Positions 23,134-31,516 are shown, counted from the first letter of the stretch. The stretch: DNA of 64,000 nt from Clostridiales bacterium (GCA_022775085.1 JALFJQ010000005.1:1-64000), one strand, 5' to 3'. Notes: generated from the letters alone by a model not told the origin. Program-made: numbers and translations.

Positions 23134-24642
23134 ATGGGGCGAAAAGAAAAAACCATACTCATCACCATTGTCGCTAACATCATATTAATCATCCTGAGAT
23201 TCTTCCTTGCCGATTTGTCGGGAAGCATCGGACTGAAAGCAAATGCATGGCATTCCTTTGCAGATGTGTTTGTCACCAGCATTGTATTTATTGGTCTGCT
23301 GATTTCGCGATATGGGGCATCGCGATTCCAGACCGCCAGCAAGAAGCTGGAGCATATCGTGGCAATCTTCGTATCCATTTTCATTTTTGATATGGGCCTG
23401 GAGATCCTGTCCGATGCGCTGAGCGGCGAAGTAACTGAACTGCGATATGTCCCCTTCGTAGCGGCGGGCGCATTTTTGGGCGTTGTGATCAATTACTTCA
23501 TGGCTCGGTATAAAATCTATGTTGGAGAACAGACAGGCTCCCAGAGCATGATCGCGGATGGCTACCACTCCAAGATGGATATGTACTGTTCCATTGCTGT
23601 GCTGGTAGGCATCGTCGGCTCTTTGTTCGGCATGCCCGATTTGGATAAGGTCGCAGCAATCGTCGCGATGGTTCTGCTGATGATTTCCGGTTATGAGATT
23701 TTTACATCTAATCTGCGAATGCTTCTGCACCCGGAAGAAGAGCACAGCGAGGAACACCACCATCACTTCCATTGGAACAGAAAAATGGTTCTGTACGGTT
23801 CCCTGGTTTTATGCGTAGCCTACCTGTTATCCGGAGTGTATTTTGTTCAGATGGACGAAACAGGTGTTGTTCGCAGATTTGGCAGCGTTATCCGGGATGA
23901 TGTTTCTCCTGGAATACATTATCGGTTTCCTTCTCCAATCGAGGAAGTAACGCTGGTGAAAACAGGAAATGTTCAGAAGGTGGAAACGGGCACACAGGAG
24001 CTATTGACCGGCGACACCAATTTGGTCAATGTGAATCTCTCAGTGCATTATCGAATTAAAGACGCAGGCGACTTTGTTCTGAACATGACGGATACCAATC
24101 TGCTCATAAGCTCCAGCGCAACCACCAGCATTCGTCAGATCGTTGGTGAAAACACCATTGATTATGTCTTGACTGAGGGAAAAGAGGAAATTGAACGCTC
24201 TGCGTTTGCTTTGCTGAGCGATACAATGGAAAAGAACAAAACCGGCATTGAAATCGTCAGCGTTCAACTGATTCGCGCCGATCCTCCTGCCAGCGTTATG
24301 ACCAGCTTCCAGGATCTGGCAACCGCCAGACAGGACAAGAGCATTTATATCAACGAAGCAATCGCCTATCAGAATACCATCATCCCCCGTGCCAATGCGG
24401 AAGCGTACAAAAAGGTCGCGGAAGCACAGGCCTATCGTGAGGATAAAATCCAGACGGCCACGGGTGATGCGGAATTGTTCACGATGCGTCAGTCCGCCTA
24501 TGCGGATTCCAAGGATGTGACTACTTTCCGCCTGTATATGGAGGCAATGGATAAAATTCTACCCAATGTGCAAAAGCTGCTGCTAGGCAATGGTATCAGC
24601 ATTGATAACGCAGAGCTGTGGCTCAAAAATCCGCAGAAGTAA
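23134..24642 (+). CDS. Cation diffusion facilitator fused to SPFH/HflK domain
   Basis: A single 502-residue frame joins two families. Residues 1-200 are a CDF metal transporter with several membrane helices and both metal-site motifs, H40-x3-D44 (AWHSFADVF) and H145-x3-D149 (GYHSKMDM). A His/Glu linker follows (HPEEEHSEEHHHHFH, 199-213), then a new membrane helix (about 217-238) and an SPFH domain resembling HflK (GVVRRFGSVI, GIHYRFPSPIEEV, TGDTNLVNVNLSVHYRI, IPRANAEAYKKVAEA). The CDF lacks the usual C-terminal cytoplasmic domain; the SPFH part takes its place. This suggests a metal transporter built into a flotillin-like membrane scaffold with the HflC and HflK products downstream. Confidence 0.9.
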   Translation: MGRKEKTILITIVANIILIILRFFLADLSGSIGLKANAWHSFADVFVTSIVFIGLLISRYGASRFQTASKKLEHIVAIFVSIFIFDMGLEILSDALSGEVTELRYVPFVAAGAFLGVVINYFMARYKIYVGEQTGSQSMIADGYHSKMDMYCSIAVLVGIVGSLFGMPDLDKVAAIVAMVLLMISGYEIFTSNLRMLLHPEEEHSEEHHHHFHWNRKMVLYGSLVLCVAYLLSGVYFVQMDETGVVRRFGSVIRDDVSPGIHYRFPSPIEEVTLVKTGNVQKVETGTQELLTGDTNLVNVNLSVHYRIKDAGDFVLNMTDTNLLISSSATTSIRQIVGENTIDYVLTEGKEEIERSAFALLSDTMEKNKTGIEIVSVQLIRADPPASVMTSFQDLATARQDKSIYINEAIAYQNTIIPRANAEAYKKVAEAQAYREDKIQTATGDAELFTMRQSAYADSKDVTTFRLYMEAMDKILPNVQKLLLGNGISIDNAELWLKNPQK

Positions 24643-24674
24643 ACGATACTAGAATCAAAAAATGGAGGATTAAC

Positions 24675-25589
24675 ATGGCATCCGTAAAACAGAATGCGCC
24701 CAAGAACAGAAATCTGATCGTAGGAATCGTTCTGGTGGCAGTTATTTTCGTGGCAACCTTGATGGTATACACTGTCGATGTGACCGAATACGCCGTGGTT
24801 ACTCAGTTCGGCGATCCGGTTGCCGTTTATGATAATCCCGGTCTGAAGGTCAAGCTGCCTGATCCCATTCAGTCCGTACAGCGTGTAGACAAGCGGCTTC
24901 AAGTGTACCAGACCACATCAATTGAACTGCTGACTTTGGATAAAAAGAGCATTTCCCTTGACTACTATGGAACATGGAAGATCGTCGATCCTGTTCTGTA
25001 TTTGAAAACCGTCAAGAACCAGTCTGGGGCAGAGGCACGTCTGCTGGACGTATTTTCATCCAGCCTTGGCGTGCAGCTTGGCAAATATAACCTGGATCAG
25101 CTTGTCAACACCGATGACGAAATGCTCAGGCTTGATCAGATGGTGGCAGATACCGTAACCTACGCTAAGGACCGGGCCTCGGAATACGGTATTGAGGTCG
25201 TGGATGCGCAGATTCGTGTTTTGAATTTCCCTAATGCGAATAAGCAGAGCGTCTATGACCGCATGAGTGCAGAGCGTGAACAGATGGCGCAGAAGTACCG
25301 GGCGGAGGGTAGTGAGGAAGCATCTAAAATCCGTGCTGACGCAGAGAAGGAGCAGCAGATTATTCTGGCAGAAGCCTACAAGCAGGCACAGCAGATTATG
25401 GGCGAGGGCGATGCCGAGGCCATCCGTATTTATGGAGAAGCCTTCCAGCGCGATCCCGAATTCTATGAGTTTATCAGAACACTGGAAACTTATGAAAAGA
25501 CGATTGATGGAAACACAACTCTGATTCTGCCGTCTACCGCTGAGATTCTGAAATACTTAAGCGGAAATACCAATCTGAACGGCGGTTGA
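24675..25589 (+). CDS. hflC: HflC-like SPFH protein
   Basis: The 304-residue product has one N-terminal membrane helix (LIVGIVLVAVIFVATLMVYTV) and an SPFH/Band 7 domain with HflC signatures: EYAVVTQFGDPV, GLKVKLPDPIQSVQRVDKRL, LTLDKKSISLDYYGTWKI and the helical MSAEREQMAQKYRAEGSEE. HflK and HflC form a large membrane cage that regulates the FtsH protease in other bacteria; no ftsH is in the window. GGAGG at 24664 fixes the ATG at 24675. Second of three SPFH proteins in this operon. Confidence 0.9.
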   Translation: MASVKQNAPKNRNLIVGIVLVAVIFVATLMVYTVDVTEYAVVTQFGDPVAVYDNPGLKVKLPDPIQSVQRVDKRLQVYQTTSIELLTLDKKSISLDYYGTWKIVDPVLYLKTVKNQSGAEARLLDVFSSSLGVQLGKYNLDQLVNTDDEMLRLDQMVADTVTYAKDRASEYGIEVVDAQIRVLNFPNANKQSVYDRMSAEREQMAQKYRAEGSEEASKIRADAEKEQQIILAEAYKQAQQIMGEGDAEAIRIYGEAFQRDPEFYEFIRTLETYEKTIDGNTTLILPSTAEILKYLSGNTNLNGG

Positions 25590-25607
25590 TAAAGGAGGTC
25601 CAATCAT

Positions 25608-26708
25608 ATGAGCGAAATCAATCAGCCGTCACCACCCAATGGTGGAAAACCCAGCTTGATTAAAAAGCTGCAAATCTGGATTGTCAGACTGTGGATGAAA
25701 AAGCCGGAGGCTTCCTCAGTAAAGAACAGCAGTACCATGAACGATCTGAAAAACGCCTTCGGACATATAAATCCCAAAAAGGCGCTGCTGATTCTGGCAC
25801 TTTCCATCTTTGCCATCTACATGCTGACAGGTGTTTATGTTGTGAACCCCGGTGAACAAGCAGTCATCCGCCGTTTTGGTGTCCTTCAGAATCAGACGAT
25901 AACAGAGGGCCTGCATTATCGTCTGCCATCTCCCATTGACCAGGTTCAGAAGGTCAATGTTTCCGAAGTGCGGCGTGCGGATGTGGGTATGTCCCTGCCT
26001 GAGCATATCCACCAGCCCAACGAAGAACCGGAAGCCATCCAGCTTTTGACCGGTGATGAAAATATCATTACTGTACAAGCCATCGTCCACTATAAGGTCA
26101 GTGATGCTACTAAGTTCCTTTACAATATCGATGGAAACAGTGAGCAGCTGGTACGGTATTGCATTGAGTCTGCTCTGGTTGAGTTGATGGCGAATGTGGC
26201 TGTGGATGATGTTCTAAGCACAGAAAAGGTTGCCGTCCAGAATGATGCTATTGCACTGGCACAGGATATGCTGGACACTTACGATGCAGGTATTCAGATC
26301 AGTGCATTCAATATTCAGGCAATTACGCCTCCCGATGCGGTATCCAATGCGTTTCTGGATGTGACTACAGCAAAGGAGGAAAAGGAAACCGCTATCAACG
26401 AAGCCAACGGTTACTATAACAGCCTTATCCCTCAGGCCCGCGCGGAAGCAAACAAGAAGATTGCGGCCGCGGAAGCCTATAAGGAAGAACAAATCGCCGT
26501 TGCTACCGGCGATACGGAAAAGTTCCTGAGCATGCTGGCAGAGTACCAGAACAACTCCGCAATTTACACAGAAGATACAACCAAGTATAGACTGCTGCTG
26601 GAAACCCTTGACGAAATCCTTCCTGTTGTAAAACTGTATATCGTGGATTCCTCCGACGGGCGTGTAGATGTGAAACTGTTCGACTCTACCATTTCCGGTA
26701 TAGGCTAA
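25608..26708 (+). CDS. hflK: HflK-like SPFH protein
   Basis: This 366-residue protein has a cytoplasmic N-terminus (1-62), a membrane helix (about 63-82) and an SPFH domain of HflK type: NPGEQAVIRRFGVL, GLHYRLPSPIDQVQKV, LLTGDENIITVQAIVHYKV, then the coiled-coil region IPQARAEANKKIAAAEAYKEE. It shares these motifs with the SPFH half of the CDF fusion, so the operon encodes two HflK-like subunits and one HflC. AAAGGAGG precedes the ATG. Confidence 0.9.
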   Translation: MSEINQPSPPNGGKPSLIKKLQIWIVRLWMKKPEASSVKNSSTMNDLKNAFGHINPKKALLILALSIFAIYMLTGVYVVNPGEQAVIRRFGVLQNQTITEGLHYRLPSPIDQVQKVNVSEVRRADVGMSLPEHIHQPNEEPEAIQLLTGDENIITVQAIVHYKVSDATKFLYNIDGNSEQLVRYCIESALVELMANVAVDDVLSTEKVAVQNDAIALAQDMLDTYDAGIQISAFNIQAITPPDAVSNAFLDVTTAKEEKETAINEANGYYNSLIPQARAEANKKIAAAEAYKEEQIAVATGDTEKFLSMLAEYQNNSAIYTEDTTKYRLLLETLDEILPVVKLYIVDSSDGRVDVKLFDSTISGIG

Positions 26709-26793
26709 AAAATTATGTGTCAGCATAGTCACAATGGTTCCAGACTGCGGCATCATTGTGACGATTGCTGACAAACTTTTCCCAGGAGTTCTC

Positions 26794-28086
26794 ATGACAG
26801 AAAAAAAGAGAAAGAACAAACGCATTATTTCCTTTCTAACCGCTTCCGTGATATTCCTGATCTCTGTTATCGGGATTATTCCAATTCAGACAGATGCGGC
26901 ATCCTCCAGTGAAATCCGAAAACAGATCAATGTACTGAAAGAACAAAAATCCGAGATTGAGGATCGGATCAAGGAGGTTCAGGCGCAGTATCAAGCGAAT
27001 GAAGATGAAATTGCAGACATTATCACAAAGAAAAATGTCATCGATCAGGAAATTGGCCTGCTTTCCGCTGAAATAGCCAATATCAATGAACAGATTACCA
27101 GTTTCAACACGCTGATTGCGGATAAGCAGGACGAACTGGACAGTGCCCAGAACCGTTACGAAGAACTGTGCGAGGAAAACACACTCAGGGTTCGGACAAT
27201 GGAGGAAGAAGGTGCCGTTTCTTACTGGGAGGTGCTTTTTCAGGCAAATAGTTTTACCGACCTGCTGGATCGCCTGAATATGGTTGAAGAAATTGCCGCT
27301 GCCGATAAACGGCGGCTGGTGGAATTATCCGAAGCTGCCCAAAAAGTGGAAAATGCAAAAATTGAACTGGAAAACGAAAAGGCGGATTTGGAAGCAATCA
27401 AACTGGATATGGATGCCACACAGACAGAACTGGATACAAAACGAGCCGAAGCGGATTCCCTAATTCAGGAATTGCTGGAGAAAGCAGAAGATCTGGAGGC
27501 ATTGCAGGCAGAATTTCAGGAACAGGAAGAAGCCTTTCTGACAGAGATTGCGGCAAAGGAAAAAGAATACACACAGGCAAAAGCCGCCGAATGGGCAGCC
27601 TATATGGCGACCTATACCACAGTTCCACCTGAAACCTCCGCCGCAAATTCTGGTTCCACCACCAATAACAGTACGCCAGTCACCGCTCCCTCCGGTGGTA
27701 CATGGCTCCGTCCTTGCAGCTATACCTACATGAGCAGTCCATTTGGTTACCGGCAATCGCCGACATCCGGCGCGTCTACCTACCATCAGGCTGTTGACCT
27801 GGCTGCTCCGGCAATGACGCCGATTTACGCAACCAGAGCGGGGCAGGTTACAACTGCCAGATATAGCAACTCCGCGGGTAACTATGTTTCAATTAACCAT
27901 ATGGATGGTTTTGCTTCCATATATATGCACATGACCAGTTATGTGGTCTCTGCCGGACAAACAGTTTCAGCCGGACAGTTGATCGGTTATGTTGGCAAAA
28001 CGGGGATCGCAACCGGCAACCACCTTCATTTTGGTATTTCCTATAATGGTGTCTATGTGAATCCGGCACAATATGTTAGCTTCTAA
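26794..28086 (+). CDS. Secreted coiled-coil M23 peptidase (EnvC-like layout)
   Basis: The 430-residue protein has an N-terminal signal (FLTASVIFLISVIGIIPIQ), a long coiled coil at about 35-270, a Thr/Ser/Pro linker and a C-terminal M23 (LytM) domain. Metal and catalytic residues look intact: HxxxD in YHQAVDLAAP and HLH in GNHLHFGI. EnvC itself lost these and only activates amidases, so this one is probably an active cell-wall endopeptidase. The start at 26794 has AGGAG upstream. It follows hflK by 85 bases in the same operon, linking the SPFH scaffold to wall remodelling. Confidence 0.9.
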   Translation: MTEKKRKNKRIISFLTASVIFLISVIGIIPIQTDAASSSEIRKQINVLKEQKSEIEDRIKEVQAQYQANEDEIADIITKKNVIDQEIGLLSAEIANINEQITSFNTLIADKQDELDSAQNRYEELCEENTLRVRTMEEEGAVSYWEVLFQANSFTDLLDRLNMVEEIAAADKRRLVELSEAAQKVENAKIELENEKADLEAIKLDMDATQTELDTKRAEADSLIQELLEKAEDLEALQAEFQEQEEAFLTEIAAKEKEYTQAKAAEWAAYMATYTTVPPETSAANSGSTTNNSTPVTAPSGGTWLRPCSYTYMSSPFGYRQSPTSGASTYHQAVDLAAPAMTPIYATRAGQVTTARYSNSAGNYVSINHMDGFASIYMHMTSYVVSAGQTVSAGQLIGYVGKTGIATGNHLHFGISYNGVYVNPAQYVSF

Positions 28087-28160
28087 AGTCCGCTGATGAC
28101 AACTTGCCGATGCTTTGAGCCAGACAATAAATGCAGAGCCAGCCACGATTGGAGGAAAAA

Positions 28161-28334
28161 ATGAATAGTCAAAGAAATGAACCGAGGTGGATACATTGTC
28201 CCGTCTGCGGCAACAAGACGCGAACGAAGGTATATGCAGATACGGTGATGTTTAACTTTCCGCTTTACTGTCCTAAGTGTAAGAAAGAAACCAAAATCGA
28301 TGTGATGGAACTGAAAATGGCAATCAGCAAGTGA
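28161..28334 (+). CDS. Cysteine-rich KTR-domain protein
   Basis: A 57-residue zinc-ribbon protein: WIHCPVCGNKTRTKVYADT, then FPLYCPKCKKETKID, i.e. CPxC and CPxC pairs with the KTR signature. Proteins of this kind are typical small ORFs of Tn916/Tn1549-like elements; function unknown. GGAGG precedes the ATG at 28161. Confidence 0.88.
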   Translation: MNSQRNEPRWIHCPVCGNKTRTKVYADTVMFNFPLYCPKCKKETKIDVMELKMAISK

Positions 28335-28353
28335 GCCAGACGTAAAAAAACGC

Positions 28354-28394
28354 AGAGCCTGCTTTCCTGTTAACAGGGAGGCGGGCTCTTTTTT
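28354..28394 (+). terminator. Terminator after the KTR gene
   Basis: AGAGCCTGC pairs with GCGGGCTCT (one G-U type mismatch) and is followed by TTTTTT, closing the rightward operon that begins at 20897. Confidence 0.8.
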
Positions 28395-28395
28395 G

Positions 28396-28743
28396 CTATA
28401 TCCGTAGTTTGCTGCGATTGCGTACCAAATCGATGGCTGCTTTCACAACAGGAATGATTGCATCCGCTTCTGCTTCACTACATTCAGCAACCATTAGCTG
28501 AAGTTGGCGCAGGGCTGGGGACTCAAGCTGCATTTCAGGGTTGAAGATTTCCCTGGAATCAATTTTCAGTGCACGCACTAGGGGGTATAGGACTTCCAGC
28601 TTGGGGTTTCCCTTATAGTTCTCAATATTTAAGACGGTACGGGAATCCCTGTCAATGGAAGCTGCAACCTCTGCTTGAGTAAGACCAGCTTTTTCACGAG
28701 CAACTTTTACAACATCACCTAGTATTCGGGAATATTCCGACAT
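28396..28743 (-). CDS. Xre-family HTH regulator
   Basis: This 115-residue protein has an N-terminal lambda-repressor-like HTH (LGDVVKVAREKAGLTQAEVAASI, SRTVLNIENYKGNPKLEVLYPLVRAL) and a helical C-terminal part. It probably controls an ICE operon, as small Xre proteins near the sigma-like gene do in related elements. GAGGTG upstream of the ATG serves as ribosome site. Confidence 0.88.
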   Translation of the reverse strand: MSEYSRILGDVVKVAREKAGLTQAEVAASIDRDSRTVLNIENYKGNPKLEVLYPLVRALKIDSREIFNPEMQLESPALRQLQLMVAECSEAEADAIIPVVKAAIDLVRNRSKLRI

Positions 28744-28853
28744 GACAATTCACCTCGGATATATTCTACAATACACTCTATTTCGATGGAATTCGTCCTG
28801 TTTCACCTCTTGTATGAACTGTAGTACACGGTTTGAGCGAAGGAGGCTACACC

Positions 28854-28931
28854 TTGGAGATATCCCCGGAGCGTAACAGAGTCATTTTGGAACTGAACTC
28901 CAATGTTTGCCATGGGAGTATCAGAATGTAA
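28854..28931 (+). other. Possible 25-codon leader ORF
   Basis: AAGGAGG at 28840-28846 is followed seven bases later by TTG, opening a frame of 25 codons that ends at TAA (28929-28931). The ribosome site is excellent, but the peptide is not recognised and the start is non-ATG. The rest of 28744-29107 shows nothing that I can support. Confidence 0.25.
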
Positions 28932-29107
28932 CGCATGAATTGCAGTTCATATCACGCTGGATATGGAATTGTTTGCAGTATAGAGAAGCCAGATATATTC
29001 GCTTCAGGATGCTCTGGGTATCTTTGGAAGCACACAGCATTTTACATGAACTCTGTGTTCGTGTAAATCATGAATCAACACTTCCGCACCATTGCAGAAG
29101 TCCGCCC

Positions 29108-29138
29108 TGTCAATCTGATTTTCAGATTTAGATTGACA
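29108..29138 (+). promoter_or_regulatory. Inverted repeat at the sigma-like gene ribosome site
   Basis: TGTCAATCT and AGATTGACA form a 9-bp perfect stem around 13 bases. The right arm abuts the AGGAGG ribosome site, so it could be a protein operator or an RNA hairpin limiting translation. Confidence 0.5.
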
Positions 29139-29151
29139 GGAGGACATAACA

Positions 29152-29622
29152 ATGGATGTAAAGCATCCGAAACGTAAAAAAGACAAGCAGAACCCCTATA
29201 CCCTTTCTATCGAAAATGGGAAAGAGTATATCTCTTTTCATGATACTGAGGGAACATATCGTAAGATTGAAGTCACGCATGTTCTGTTTTCACAGTTTAA
29301 TGATTTTGAATTGGAAGATATCTCCTATCTTAATACAGTGAGCCGCCATTACGAGTTTTCGGAACTGACCGAGCAGGCAATCAATGAGAGGGCTTTTCTT
29401 CCACAGGAGCCCATAGAAGATGCCGTTTTCCGAAAACTGCAATACGCCCAACTCTATACAGCGATTCAAACACTCCCGGACAAGCAGCGTGAGAGGCTGA
29501 TCCTCTACTATTTCCGAAACTACACCTACGCACAGATTGCAGAGATGGAGGGATGTACTGTCATGCCAGTAAAGCGTTCTATCGATAAAGCACTGGCGCA
29601 GTTGGCAAAGCTAATGAAATAG
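29152..29622 (+). CDS. Sigma-70-like small ICE regulator
   Basis: A 156-residue protein whose C-terminal 60 residues form a sigma-70 region 4 (YTAIQTLPDKQRERLILYYFRNYTYAQIAEMEGCTVMPVKRSIDKAL). The N-terminal half is not a sigma region 2, so it resembles the truncated sigma-like regulators of Tn916-type elements that drive transfer or excision genes. GGAGG precedes the ATG. Neighbours (Xre, KTR, YolD) fit an ICE control region. Confidence 0.85.
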   Translation: MDVKHPKRKKDKQNPYTLSIENGKEYISFHDTEGTYRKIEVTHVLFSQFNDFELEDISYLNTVSRHYEFSELTEQAINERAFLPQEPIEDAVFRKLQYAQLYTAIQTLPDKQRERLILYYFRNYTYAQIAEMEGCTVMPVKRSIDKALAQLAKLMK

Positions 29623-29636
29623 CACCCTACAACACA

Positions 29637-29668
29637 GCCCCCGTCTGATTATGACTCAAACGGGGGTT
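29637..29668. terminator. Hairpin between convergent genes
   Basis: GCCCCCGT and ACGGGGGT pair between the ends of the sigma-like and yolD genes; the right arm overlaps the last codons of yolD. T-runs are short. Confidence 0.5.
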
Positions 29669-30009
29669 GCAACTTTCTCAATTTCCGCAATCTCACAGAA
29701 ATCAATGGACATATTTCCAATTTGCAGGAGCTTCCAGTATGCGTCAACCTTCCGAACAGCCCCGGTGATCTGGTGATACTCCTGCGCATAATCACAGTAG
29801 TACACCACGGTTGCTATATTGCCGGGTTTCAGAGCTGTAAGCTGGGCATTGATTTCCGCAATGGCATCCTCAGACAGAATCCGGCGCGGGGTGGAGATTC
29901 GTTCTTTCCGGGCAATCGCTTCTTTCAGCCCCTTCAAAGCATCAAAGGGTGCAAACTGCTTTGCCCTCCTGGATGGCGGCATGGGTACTCTTGGCGTTGA
30001 CTTAACCAT
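29656..30009 (-). CDS. YolD-like protein
   Basis: This 117-residue protein carries the YolD-like signature: SRRAKQFAPFDALKGLKEAI at the start, then ISEDAIAEINAQL-type helix and YYCDYAQEYHQITGAVRKVD. YolD proteins usually accompany UmuC-type polymerases as UmuD analogues. Its ATG overlaps the umuC stop by eight bases, with GGAGG inside the umuC end, so the two are coupled and share the SOS-type promoter. Confidence 0.88.
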   Translation of the reverse strand: MVKSTPRVPMPPSRRAKQFAPFDALKGLKEAIARKERISTPRRILSEDAIAEINAQLTALKPGNIATVVYYCDYAQEYHQITGAVRKVDAYWKLLQIGNMSIDFCEIAEIEKVATPV

Positions 30010-31270
30010 TGCTTTTGTGCCCTCCAATCTGAAGGTTTCGTTCCCTGCCGGTAGCAGCGGGATCGTAATTCATGCCTTTGAGAATGGCGTTTTTTCCATA
30101 CTTCGCCTTGATACCCAGCATAGTTTCCTGAATGGCTCTGGTTCGGAGCTGGGCGGTAATATCGTCGAACATATTGAGCTGATACACGCCCCGATCTTCC
30201 ACCACATTATTGCAGCACAGACATATCCGCCGAATCGGGTAGGAGGGATTCACAATCCGCTTGTAGAGGGTGGCGATTGCCGGAACGATCAGAGAATCCG
30301 CATTGGTTTCCGATGCCAGTTTTGCCGTCCCTTTCGCCCCGCCCACACCCTGAGTATGGGAGTAGCCCACATACAGGGATACGGATTCCGTTGCCAGTTT
30401 CTTTGAAACCATGTCCAGACAGAGCTGATACATCATCTCCTTGGCAATCACAAGCCCCTCGTCAAACCTGTAGTCCCGCATGAGAACCTGACCGCTGGAT
30501 AGGCTTTTGGATTTGGAGCGGTAGGCTTTTATGTCCGCAATGGTGGTGGATTCCCGCCCCCATGCGTGGTCGATGAGCAGTTCGGCGTCAATGCCGAACC
30601 AGTCATAGAGATAGTCCTCCTGCATCATGGCAATCTCACGCATGGTGGAAATGCCGTGATTTCTTAGCCTTGCTTCTGTGCCGGTAGAAATCCGCCAGAA
30701 ATCCGTGATAGGACGGTGATCCCACAGGGTTGCCCGGTAGCTTTCTTCATCCAGCTCCGCAATGAAATCTTGTGCGTGCTTGGCATGGATGTCCAGGGCG
30801 ATTTTCGCAAGGTAGAGATTCGTCCCGATTCCACAGGTGGATACGGTGCCCACAGTATTCCGAATATCCTCTATGATGGTTTTCGCCAGTTCCCGCGCCG
30901 TCTTGCGGTACAGGGTCAGATAGGGGGTCACATCCAGAAAGGACTCGTCAATGCTGTACACATGAATATCTTCTGGGGCAACATATTTCAGGAACACACC
31001 GTAAATTTCCGCAGCGCAGTCGATGTAAAGCTGCATCCTCGGCGTTGCTACGATGTATTTGAGGTATTTGGGAATTTCCTTAATCCGGCAGCGATTGGAC
31101 ACGCCTTTTGCTTTCAATGAGGGAGAAACAGCAAGGCAGATGGTATTCTCACTTCGCTCCGGGTCGGCAACCACCAGATCAGTGGTCATGGGGTCAAGTC
31201 CCCGCGCGACACACTCTACTGTGGCGTAGAAGCTCTTTTGATCAATGCACAGATATTGCCTGACTGCCAT
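30002..31270 (-). CDS. Y-family DNA polymerase (UmuC/UvrX type)
   Basis: A 422-residue translesion polymerase. Catalytic acidic residues are visible in LCIDQKSFYATVE (residues about 8-20) and VYSIDESFLDV (SIDE motif), with the little-finger region near SLSSGQVLMRDY. It would bypass DNA lesions at mutagenic cost, useful during single-stranded entry. The ATG at 31270 follows GGGAGG; an in-frame GTG nine bases earlier overlaps that site. A GAAC-N4-GTTC box lies 27 bases upstream, which predicts LexA control. Confidence 0.92.
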   Translation of the reverse strand: MAVRQYLCIDQKSFYATVECVARGLDPMTTDLVVADPERSENTICLAVSPSLKAKGVSNRCRIKEIPKYLKYIVATPRMQLYIDCAAEIYGVFLKYVAPEDIHVYSIDESFLDVTPYLTLYRKTARELAKTIIEDIRNTVGTVSTCGIGTNLYLAKIALDIHAKHAQDFIAELDEESYRATLWDHRPITDFWRISTGTEARLRNHGISTMREIAMMQEDYLYDWFGIDAELLIDHAWGRESTTIADIKAYRSKSKSLSSGQVLMRDYRFDEGLVIAKEMMYQLCLDMVSKKLATESVSLYVGYSHTQGVGGAKGTAKLASETNADSLIVPAIATLYKRIVNPSYPIRRICLCCNNVVEDRGVYQLNMFDDITAQLRTRAIQETMLGIKAKYGKNAILKGMNYDPAATGRERNLQIGGHKSNG

Positions 31271-31288
31271 ACAGCGCACCTCCCAAAT

Positions 31289-31316
31289 CTATAATAGAAC
31301 TTATGTTCTATTATAG
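31289..31316 (-). promoter_or_regulatory. SOS (LexA) box
   Basis: A 28-bp near-perfect palindrome (CTATAATAGAAC-TTAT-GTTCTATTATAG) centred on GAAC-N4-GTTC (31297-31308), the Gram-positive LexA consensus. It overlaps a TATAAT-like sequence on the minus strand and lies just upstream of the polymerase gene. Confidence 0.85.
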
Positions 31317-31455
31317 AAAGAAAATGGAGAAAGTCAAGCGGCAAAACCTGCCAATGAGGAATCGTTCCCGTTTTATTGGACTATTTTTCTGGTAGCATTA
31401 TGCTGAGGAAAGTGCTGAGGGAAGCTGAGGGAAGAAGTAGAGAGTGTTTTTTCAT

Positions 31456-31484
31456 TTGCCCAACTCGTAGTTTTGTGATACAAT
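31456..31484 (+). promoter_or_regulatory. Promoter of the 102-residue unknown gene
   Basis: TTGCCC (31456-31461), a 17-base spacer and TACAAT (31479-31484) lie 32 bases before the ATG at 31517, with GAGGAG as ribosome site. Confidence 0.55.
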
Positions 31485-31516
31485 ACACCGCAGTGTGTCA
31501 GAGAGGAGAAAGAAAC

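Noticed and set aside
23134-24642. CDF-SPFH fusion as a sequencing frameshift joining two genes
   Set aside because: The join is in one frame through a His-rich linker and an extra membrane helix, with no internal ribosome site or start at the boundary.
28907-29131. A 74-codon rightward open frame before the sigma-like gene
   Set aside because: No ribosome site and no recognisable protein; the end overlaps the inverted repeat.
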